Shown here piece by piece: positions 27,670 through 34,471 of a stretch of 64,000 nt of DNA; position 1 is the first letter of the stretch, and each line of letters starts with the position of its first letter. Source of the DNA: Candidatus Latescibacterota bacterium (lineage in GTDB: Bacteria; Latescibacterota; UBA2968); NCBI GenBank assembly GCA_022821275.1, contig JAJEDY010000011.1, forward strand, positions 1 through 64,000, in the 5' to 3' direction. Below the pieces are notes generated by a model. The model worked only from the letters and a program-made list of their open reading frames with translations. It did not search any database and had not been told where the DNA came from. The position numbers were made by a program, and so were the translations under genes.

Positions 27670-27738
27670 GAGTTGTTGGAAAATATTATATGGGCAACAG
27701 ATGGATGATTCTGTAGCATTGGTTGCCTCATATTAGAC

Positions 27739-27777
27739 AACAGGACAGCGTACTTGCATCGTATGTTGTCCTGTTTA
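27739..27777 (+). terminator. Hairpin/terminator after peptide A
   Basis: AACAGGACAGCGTAC (27739-27753) pairs with GTATGTTGTCCTGTT (27761-27775) around TTGCATC, a 15-bp stem with two G-T pairs, then TTAATATT. The outer nine base pairs are the same as in the hairpin at 29183-29219. Confidence 0.75.
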
Positions 27778-27823
27778 ATATTCATTACTGTTGGATATTG
27801 AACCTCGCTTGCGAAGGGTCAAC

Positions 27824-27841
27824 GCCTGTTTGCCAACAGGC
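27824..27841. repeat. Short palindrome before lipoprotein A
   Basis: GCCTGTT, TGCC, AACAGGC form a perfect 7-bp stem, about 105 bases before the lipoprotein start. Function unknown; the remainder of 27670-27946 shows no gene. Confidence 0.4.
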
Positions 27842-27946
27842 AGGTGTTGGCTGTTAACCGAACTGGCTGGCGTTTATTATTTTCACTAAAAACAGCACTT
27901 GACCGATTTTTCTATTTCCCTGTATTTTACTCTGAGGAGATTATGT

Positions 27947-29140
27947 ATGACAAAAACAATCATTCTATTTTGTGTTTTTTGCTTCTTTTTTTCCTGTAAT
28001 CACAATACAGAAATGCAAGACAAGCCGTCTTTGCAAAATTCAGCGGCACAAACAACAGAGAACCATCAAATACGGATGACAAAAAACTCTGAAATCCGCT
28101 TAAAAGAAAATGAAAAAGCATATATTGGAACAATTCAAAAAATAAAAGTTGATGAAAGCCGAATTTATCTTATGGATAATAGCCTGAAACAAATTCTAAT
28201 ATTTTCCTTGGAAGGCGAATTTATTCGCGCCTTTGGTAGAAGCGGTGAAGGGCCTGGCGAATTTCGCTTTTTATATACGATGGATGTCAAAGATAACTTG
28301 ATCGCCTGCTTTGACCAGGGAACCCGTCGAATGACCTTGTTTGACACTTCGGGCGTATTCATCAGGTCTTTTGGGACACAATCGAAAAAGTCAGTCCCTT
28401 CGGGTAACCGCATTGCAATCACACAACATTATACGATTCTACACTGTCAAAAAACTAAGGGACTTCCCAAGAAACAGTGGCTATCATACTCCTATCCTTA
28501 TTTGATCTGTGAATTTGATACATTGGGCAACGTCCTTTCGCATCATGGAAAATTCAACCAACAGATTGTCAGGGATAAACTGGACAAACCACTTGCTGAA
28601 TTTAAGTGGTCATTTCCTCAATTTATCGCAACAAGAGATTCTCAAACGTATCTTTGGTTTGACAATCTTCCCATTGTTGTTGAATATGACAAAAGCCATG
28701 CGGTTTCCAAAGTTTTCAACGTTGCAACGCCAATTACAAAACCACAGTGGGTTGATAAAGACGATGAGAAAAATGCAGAAAAACTCCGACATTTGAGTAA
28801 AGAAGAAAGAAGGAAATTGGTCATCGAAAAAATAAAAAAAGATCATTCGGAAATAACGCAAATGTATGACATTGCTTATGTTGACACGCATTCCATCTTA
28901 TTGACTTTACAAACAGAAGAAGTACGCCGAGGTTTGGACCGAACACGTACTCACTATCTGAGTGCTTATGATGTAAATACGGGGCGTCGTTTAATGACAG
29001 ATATGCCTCTACAATCAGAAACACAATTGACAGAACAGAGCATCGCCGTTGGCCCTGATGGCTTTATATATTGCATTCAGAGTGATAAACCCGACAATTT
29101 TGTAATTGCTAAATACGAGATAGTTAGAGAGGACAATTAG
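27947..29140 (+). CDS. Six-bladed beta-propeller lipoprotein A
   Basis: ATG 27947 has GAGGAG seven bases upstream. The 397-residue protein starts with a lipoprotein signal (MTKTIILFCVFCFFFSC; Cys17). The body has beta-propeller strands such as VDESRIYLMDNSLKQILIFS, GEFIRAFGRSGEGPGEFRFL and NLIACFDQGTRRMTLFD, as in the NHL/6-bladed propeller lipoproteins of Bacteroidetes. It is a close paralogue of 31416-32618. Cell-surface or periplasmic binding is likely. Pairing of one such gene with each peptide gene suggests a peptide-specific partner such as an immunity, receptor or maturation factor. Confidence 0.8.
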   Translation: MTKTIILFCVFCFFFSCNHNTEMQDKPSLQNSAAQTTENHQIRMTKNSEIRLKENEKAYIGTIQKIKVDESRIYLMDNSLKQILIFSLEGEFIRAFGRSGEGPGEFRFLYTMDVKDNLIACFDQGTRRMTLFDTSGVFIRSFGTQSKKSVPSGNRIAITQHYTILHCQKTKGLPKKQWLSYSYPYLICEFDTLGNVLSHHGKFNQQIVRDKLDKPLAEFKWSFPQFIATRDSQTYLWFDNLPIVVEYDKSHAVSKVFNVATPITKPQWVDKDDEKNAEKLRHLSKEERRKLVIEKIKKDHSEITQMYDIAYVDTHSILLTLQTEEVRRGLDRTRTHYLSAYDVNTGRRLMTDMPLQSETQLTEQSIAVGPDGFIYCIQSDKPDNFVIAKYEIVREDN

Positions 29141-29182
29141 AGATCGAGAACCGGAATAAAAATATCTTTCGCGAAATGAGAC

Positions 29183-29227
29183 AACAGGACAATGCACTCA
29201 AAAAGTGTGTTGTCCTGTTCCATTTTA
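29183..29227 (+). terminator. Terminator after lipoprotein A
   Basis: AACAGGACAATGCAC (29183-29197) pairs with GTGTGTTGTCCTGTT (29205-29219) around TCAAAAA, followed by CCATTTT. The stretch 29228-29436 holds no gene I can recognise. Confidence 0.8.
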
Positions 29228-29436
29228 CAGAATCTCGCTGACACACATCTCAAGGTCCTGCTGTTTTACTTGATTATTGAAGCGATCACGTTGCTGTGAA
29301 CAGTATTGCGCTAATGGTACGCCAGATCCTCAGCAGCGTGGGATAGAGGTCAGGCATCAAAATTTATAGACATAATCCGTGTTTTGCCAGGAATACCTCC
29401 AACACCGCGCTTAATTATCCTATGCCGTTTTTGCTA

Positions 29437-29660
29437 CAAAAGACACATTTGAGTGTGCAAAATAGATACGTGTGGCAGAAAATGATATTCATAAGGTTTG
29501 TCGCTGGAATCACAAGGCCATATCTTTAGATCAAGTTACGATGCAGAGTGCATCAAGGTTGTTAATCACAGGGAACCGTGTGATTATTTGGTCAAAAGCA
29601 TTCTGATGACCTTTAGCCGCTGTTCACGCGGGTCTCGAAACATAACGAAAGGAGCTTCAA
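29437..29660 (+). repeat. Duplicated upstream leader, copy B
   Basis: This matches 27195-27420 from CAAAAG through the ribosome site (AAAGGAGC) and into the first codons of the peptide gene. The spacing from repeat start to ATG differs by only two bases (226 and 224). Substitutions are scattered and do not preserve a reading frame into the peptide gene. Confidence 0.8.
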
Positions 29661-29871
29661 ATGAAGCGCGTATTGCTCAAACCTCAGAGGGAGATTATGA
29701 ACTCTGTTCTCGCATATCAGAACGAGGATTGGGTTGATGAATATGAGTATGAGTATTTTGATGACTATTACTGTGACGGTGATGATATCTGTGAGTATAA
29801 AATCGATATGGGTGATTGGACTTGACCCGTTTTAGTGGACAACTTATCTCTTTCAGAGAAAGGAGTCCAAA

Positions 29872-30183
29872 ATGGGCAGAAAAAGATCATATCCAGCAGC
29901 ATTTCGCCAGCAAATGGTCGCGCTGGTCAGATCGGGTCGTAGTGCCAATGATTTGGCCAAAGAGTTTGAGCCGACCGCCCAGACGATCAGTGCCTGGGTG
30001 CGTCAAGCAGATCGCGATGAAGGCCGTCGAGACGATGGGTTGACCAGTCGTGAGCGGGAAGAACTTCAAAGGCTTCGCAGAGAAAATAAACGCTTACGAC
30101 AAGAGCGCGAGATCCTTGCAAAAGCCGCGGCCTGGTTCGCACGGGAGACCGAAGCGATACCCCCCAAATCTTCAGATATATAA
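29872..30183 (+). CDS. IS3 transposase OrfA (HTH)
   Basis: The 103-residue protein has the N-terminal HTH (YPAAFRQQMVALVRSGRSANDLAKEF, split helices) and a Leu-zipper-like segment (EELQRLRRENKRLRQEREIL) followed by AKAAAWFARE, typical of IS3 OrfA. A ribosome site AAAGGAG lies upstream. An AAAAG run at 30119-30123 could serve for -1 frameshifting into orfB. Confidence 0.92.
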   Translation: MGRKRSYPAAFRQQMVALVRSGRSANDLAKEFEPTAQTISAWVRQADRDEGRRDDGLTSREREELQRLRRENKRLRQEREILAKAAAWFARETEAIPPKSSDI

Positions 30184-31063
30184 AGGCGCATCAGGCCGTC
30201 TATCCAATCACCATGCTATGCCAAATGCTGGGCGTCTCCACCAGCGGGTATTATGTCTGGTGTGATCGACCTGTATCTCAAAGGGCACAGGACGATAAAC
30301 AGTTGACAGAACTCATAAAAGGTTTTCACCAACGTTCCAAAGGAACTTATGGTGCGCCTCGTATTTTTCATGACCTGCGTGAGATAGGGATCCACACGAG
30401 TCGTAAGCGTGTTGCAAGACTGATGCGACAAGCCAATATATGTGGTGTCAGCCGAAGAAAAGGTATCCGTATAACACAACAATCTGAGACAGCAGAAAAA
30501 GCCCCTGATCTGGTCAAGCGAGACTTTAGGGTTGAGGCGCCCAACACGCTATGGGTTGCTGATATTACCTACATACCCACCTACTCTGGCTTTTTGTATC
30601 TATCTGTTGTTCTCGACGCCTTCTCCAGACGTGTGGTTGGCTGGGCCATGGCCTCACACTTGAAGACGCAATTGGTCTTGGATGCCCTGGATATGGCACT
30701 TTGGAATCGACGACCAGATGGGGTCATCCATCACTCAGATCAAGGGTCTCAATATACCTCCTACGCTTTCGGTCAACGCTGCGTAAGAATGGGGGTCAGA
30801 CCTCTGTCGGATCGGTTGGCGATTGTTTTGACAATGCCTTGTGTGAAAGCTTCTTTGCTACCCTTGAGTGCGAGGTGATAGACCGAGAAAGCTTCCCCAA
30901 TCATAGCCAGGCCAAACTCGCTATCTTTGAGTATATTGAAGGGTGGTATAATCCACATCGCAGACACTCTGCACTGAAGTACCAATCGCCCATCACCTAT
31001 GAAAAACTGATGGCAATGGGTGATGAAGTTGAAACTTATACACTATCCACTAAAGCGGGGTAA
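30165..31063 (+). pseudogene. IS3 transposase OrfB, one-base frameshift
   Basis: The first part reads from about 30165 (IFRYIKAHQAVYPITMLCQM) through the HTH-like and integrase core with the first Asp (WVADITYI) and second Asp (IHHSDQGSQYTS). At about 30802 the frame breaks: the expected RP-SVGSVGDCFDNALCESFF continues in a frame shifted by one base and carries the catalytic Glu and the C-terminus up to 31063. A single missing base explains it. Either the transposase is dead or the base is a sequencing error. Confidence 0.85.
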
Positions 31064-31261
31064 CTCCAGATTGCACAGAGTATACTAGATTCGGTGAAAT
31101 TAACGGTGAACCTTTCGATCTGGCTACTTGTTAGATACCTGAAGGGTTGCATAAATCATAGTATCTGGAGATGATTATGAACAGCATATGAGTTCTGCCA
31201 ACCTGAGCCATTTCATACATCAAGGCAGTCTGCAATTATGCGCACCTCGCAGATAGATAAT

Positions 31262-31305
31262 ATGGGGCAACTGATAGTCAGGTAGCATCAATTGCCCCAT
31301 TCTTA
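31262..31305 (+). terminator. Terminator after peptide B remnant
   Basis: ATGGGGCAA pairs with TTGCCCCAT, with an inner TGAT/ATCA pairing across a mismatch, followed by TCTT. It separates the peptide B remnant from the lipoprotein B operon. The rest of 31135-31415 shows no gene. Confidence 0.65.
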
Positions 31306-31415
31306 ACTGATCTAATTATTGACTTACAAAAATTAGATATGTAGATTCTTAGAATTAACCAATCTAAAGATTATTTCATATAACTAAAAGGTTAAAGTAG
31401 CTTTTGAGGATGTAC

Positions 31416-32618
31416 ATGACGAAATCAATTACTTTACTTTCTTTTTTTTACTTATTTTTCGCTTGCAATCAGAATGCAGAAATATCTCAAGACAAGATAC
31501 CTTTGCAAAATTCAGTTGCAAAAACAGTAAAGAAAAAGCAGATACAGATGGAGAAGGTTTCAGAGATACACATAAAAGAAAATGAGGAAAATTATATTGG
31601 AACAATTCATAGAATGCGAGTTGATGAAAACCGAATTTATCTCATGGATAAGAGCCGTAAGCAAGTTCTGATCTTTTCTAAGGAAGGTGAATTTATTCGC
31701 GCCCTGGGCAGGAGCGGCGAAGGACCCGGTGAGTTTCGCTATTTATATACGATGGATGTCAAAGATAACTTAGTCGTTTGTTTTGACCAGGGGAACCTTC
31801 GAATGACCTTGTTTGACACTTCGGGTGTATTCATCAGGTCTTTTGGAACTCGATCACAAAAGTCAGCACCTCAGGGCAATTGTGTTGCGATCACACAACA
31901 TCATACGATCCTACACTGCCAACAACCTACAGCATTAACAAGAGAGCAGGATTTGGCACATACCTATCCCTGGTTGATTTGTGAATTTGATACCTTGGGC
32001 AACGTCCTTTCTCATCATGGAAAATTCAACCAACAGATTGTCAACCGTCAGATCATAGGTGATAAAATTGACAAACCGTTCACTGAATTTAAGTGGTCAT
32101 TTCCTCGTTTTATCACAAACAGAGCTTCACAAACGTATCTTTATTTTTCTAACATCCCGATTGTTGTTGAGTATGATGAAAGCCAGGCGGTTTCCAAAGT
32201 TTTCAACGTTGCAACAACGATTACGAAACCCACATGGGTTGATAAAAGTGCAGAAAAATTTCAGCATTTGAATGACGAAGCAAGAAGGAACTTGGTCAAT
32301 CAACGAATAAAGAACGAGCATTCGATAAGAACATTTATCTCTGATGTTGCTTATGTTGACAAATATTCAGTTTTATTAGTTTTACAAACCGAAGAAGTAC
32401 GCCGAGGCATTTTTGACCGGACGCGTTCTTATTATCTCAGTGCGTATGATGTAAATACTGGGCATCTATTAATGGCGGATATGCACATATCATCGGACGT
32501 ACCCCTGTCTATCCAGCGCATACCAGTTGACCAAGATGGTTTTGTGTATTGCATTCAGAATGATCAGCCTGACAATTTTATAATCGCCAAATATAAGATC
32601 GTTAGAGGAGAAATTTAA
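31416..32618 (+). CDS. Six-bladed beta-propeller lipoprotein B
   Basis: ATG 31416 lies six bases after GAGGA. The 400-residue product has a lipoprotein signal (MTKSITLLSFFYLFFAC) and is alignable with lipoprotein A over its whole length, e.g. GEFIRALGRSGEGPGEFRYL, TLFDTSGVFIRSFGT and LQTEEVRRG near the end. Its stop overlaps the next start (TAATG), so it is coupled to the thioredoxin-like gene. The duplication includes the upstream peptide gene. Confidence 0.82.
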   Translation: MTKSITLLSFFYLFFACNQNAEISQDKIPLQNSVAKTVKKKQIQMEKVSEIHIKENEENYIGTIHRMRVDENRIYLMDKSRKQVLIFSKEGEFIRALGRSGEGPGEFRYLYTMDVKDNLVVCFDQGNLRMTLFDTSGVFIRSFGTRSQKSAPQGNCVAITQHHTILHCQQPTALTREQDLAHTYPWLICEFDTLGNVLSHHGKFNQQIVNRQIIGDKIDKPFTEFKWSFPRFITNRASQTYLYFSNIPIVVEYDESQAVSKVFNVATTITKPTWVDKSAEKFQHLNDEARRNLVNQRIKNEHSIRTFISDVAYVDKYSVLLVLQTEEVRRGIFDRTRSYYLSAYDVNTGHLLMADMHISSDVPLSIQRIPVDQDGFVYCIQNDQPDNFIIAKYKIVRGEI

Positions 32619-33316
32619 TGGACAAAACCTTAAACCATAATCCCTTAAAATTGCCGATACCCAAAAAGGCGATAATCGGTTTGGGAAGCCTCATTCTCGT
32701 GGGATGGGCAATCATTACAGTTGTTTTGTTCGTCGAATATCGCAAAAGCAAGGCATTGCTTGCCGAGTATTCACCTATTGTAGAAAGGTATAATTATGTT
32801 AAGAATCTGGGCGTGCAACACAGAACGCTGGAAACGATGACTTTTCCCGAAGCTTCTCTAAAAATCTTGACTGGCGATTCAACAGCAGTAAGAAATCTTG
32901 GAGAAAAAACGGATTACTCTGTTGCGATTCTTTTTACGAAAAATGATTGTTCTTCCTGTTTGGAGACCGAGTTGGACTTATGGCAAAAGTTTTACACCCA
33001 AAATGCAGAAAACCTCGATGTGGTTGCCATAGCCAAAATTACCCCACTGACGACGCAAGAAAAAATTGAAAGAGAACTCGGTGGTTTGTGGAAAGAGCCT
33101 GTTTATTATGACAAAAATGAGCCTTCGCTATTCGAGCATCTGAATATTACACATACACCGACCTTGCTCTTTTACGAAAAAAGAACGCGCAAAATTATAT
33201 ACGCGCACCTCGGAATGGTTGGTGATCGCGTTGGACCAGAAAGTTTTAAGCAAAAAGTGGCAGCCTGGCTCAAGCTCAAAGGTAAGACGGTAAATCTGGA
33301 CTATGATAAATCCTGA
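32618..33316 (+). CDS. Membrane-anchored thioredoxin-like protein (MauD/TlpA-like)
   Basis: The 232-residue protein has one N-terminal helix (AIIGLGSLILVGWAIITVVLF) with the rest presumably periplasmic, a redox motif CSSC (ILFTKNDCSSCLETELD) and a thioredoxin-like cis-Pro region (HTPTLLFYEK). It is encoded in a TAATG overlap with lipoprotein B and upstream of a MauE-like gene. In methylamine dehydrogenase maturation MauD and MauE help form disulfides, so this pair may oxidise the Cys-rich peptides after export. Confidence 0.75.
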   Translation: MDKTLNHNPLKLPIPKKAIIGLGSLILVGWAIITVVLFVEYRKSKALLAEYSPIVERYNYVKNLGVQHRTLETMTFPEASLKILTGDSTAVRNLGEKTDYSVAILFTKNDCSSCLETELDLWQKFYTQNAENLDVVAIAKITPLTTQEKIERELGGLWKEPVYYDKNEPSLFEHLNITHTPTLLFYEKRTRKIIYAHLGMVGDRVGPESFKQKVAAWLKLKGKTVNLDYDKS

Positions 33317-33450
33317 TGCGTATGGAGGAAGATCTGGTCTCCCTACATCGGAGAGGGGCTGGAGGAGGGGTTCTAAATAGACCTGTGATTTTTGATTAAG
33401 AGTGGAGGTTATTTTAGACACTTATAGCCCCACTCTTTTTTGCGTGTATT

Positions 33451-33897
33451 ATGAATAATTTCCTAAAAATGGGCATACTGGTCGCCTTTTCGTCTCTCCT
33501 CAGTATTGGAAGTCTCAGCTTTCAGAATACAGATCACCTGTTTCATTCCAAAGACATTCCGGCCATTTCTCTACAAGCTGCAAGATGGTTTTTTGACCAA
33601 CAGGGCGTCGTATTTCTCGATGCGCGATCTCATCGAGAATACGCTATAGGTCACATACCGGGAGCCATCAATCTGCCTATCTCAAATTTTGAAAAACAGA
33701 AAACCGTTTTATTAAATATTCCATTAAGTGCTACGATTATTGTGTATTGCTCTGGGGTGACTTGTCAGAGCAGCTTGAAAATTGCGGAATGGACAAAAGA
33801 CTACTTGGGCGATCATAGAAACGTGTACGTATTCATAGAAGGTTTTCCCGCCTGGGAGAAAGCGAAGTTTCCCATTGCAGTTGAGAAAGATCAGTAA
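33451..33897 (+). CDS. Secreted rhodanese-like protein
   Basis: The 148-residue protein has an N-terminal signal or anchor (MGILVAFSSLLSIGSLSF) and a single rhodanese domain: VVFLDARSHREYAIGHIPGA and active-site loop YCSGVTCQSS with Cys. Rhodaneses carry sulfane sulfur or participate in thiol redox. It overlaps the MauE-like gene by TAATG. The 134-base gap to the previous gene has no recognisable gene. Confidence 0.88.
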   Translation: MNNFLKMGILVAFSSLLSIGSLSFQNTDHLFHSKDIPAISLQAARWFFDQQGVVFLDARSHREYAIGHIPGAINLPISNFEKQKTVLLNIPLSATIIVYCSGVTCQSSLKIAEWTKDYLGDHRNVYVFIEGFPAWEKAKFPIAVEKDQ

Positions 33898-34385
33898 TGT
33901 TCTTCTCTTTCATACAAGTCATGATGCGCCTCGTTTTGGGAGGCGTATTTTTATGGGCTGGCATCGTAAAAATACCGAATATCGAGTTATTCTCATATAC
34001 CGTGCGGGCGTATCATCTGCTGCCCGAGTTTTTGATTCTTCCAGTAACAATATTAGTGCCCTATCTCGAATGCGTCATTGGCCTGTGTTTGATCCTGGGA
34101 TTTTGGACGCACGCGAGCACGATCATTGCTTCGGGCCTGCTTATTGCCTTTGCCAGTGCATTGGGCACTAAAATTTATCAGGGCGTGAATATGTCCTGCG
34201 GATGCTTTGGCTTTGGCACGGAGCGCGGTTCTCTGGAATGGGTTCTGTCGCAGGATATGTTGCTGCTCTCATTTGCTCTAGTGCTCTTTTGGAAACAGAA
34301 GGTTCCATTTTCTCTCGATGGGTATTGGCAGAATCTGAGTGATCGCGGCAGGGATGTCGCTCCTACAGCATCCTTTCTTGATTAG
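33897..34385 (+). CDS. MauE/DoxX-like membrane protein
   Basis: The 162-residue protein has four hydrophobic helices and begins MFFSFIQVMMRLVLGGVFLWAG, with P..ELFSYTVRAYHLLP after helix 1 and the CGCFGFG motif after helix 3, typical of MauE. MauE partners a thioredoxin-like protein in periplasmic disulfide formation. It is coupled to the rhodanese gene. Confidence 0.85.
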   Translation: MFFSFIQVMMRLVLGGVFLWAGIVKIPNIELFSYTVRAYHLLPEFLILPVTILVPYLECVIGLCLILGFWTHASTIIASGLLIAFASALGTKIYQGVNMSCGCFGFGTERGSLEWVLSQDMLLLSFALVLFWKQKVPFSLDGYWQNLSDRGRDVAPTASFLD

Positions 34386-34471
34386 GTGCAATGATCATAG
34401 CTTCCTTTTGTAATTTTGTGCCTTTTGTGGCTGGATAATTACTCATTCTCAACATTTGGTGGAAAGCAAGA

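Larger units (their letters stand above)
29817..31068 (+). mobile_element. IS3-family insertion sequence
   Basis: The element is 1252 bp. Its ends are imperfect inverted repeats: TGGACTTGACCCGTTTTAGT on the left and TGGAGTTACCCCGCTTTAGT as the complement of the right end. It is flanked by a 3-bp direct repeat GAT (29814-29816 and 31069-31071). It contains orfA and a frameshifted orfB with a DDE domain. Length, two-ORF layout and short target duplication fit IS3. Confidence 0.9.
29661..31134 (+). pseudogene. Candidate peptide precursor B, interrupted by IS3 element
   Basis: ATG 29661 (AAAGGAG upstream) begins MKRVLLKPQREIMNSVLAYQ, the leader shared with peptide A, then an acidic Tyr-rich stretch. 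An IS (29817-31068) enters after codon 52, so the present frame stops at 29825 after 54 residues, the last two from the IS. Joining 29661-29816 to 31072-31134, i.e. removing the IS and one GAT copy, restores a 72-residue ORF ending LATC and stop TAG, with four Cys (38, 44, 53, 72). The restored C-x8-C-T block (CEYKIDMGDCT) aligns with CYYEEDAGECT of peptide A, which strongly supports the reconstruction. Confidence 0.8.

Noticed and set aside
31174-31187. ATG after peptide B suggesting a third small peptide
   Set aside because: The frame stops after four codons and shows no KPQRE leader.
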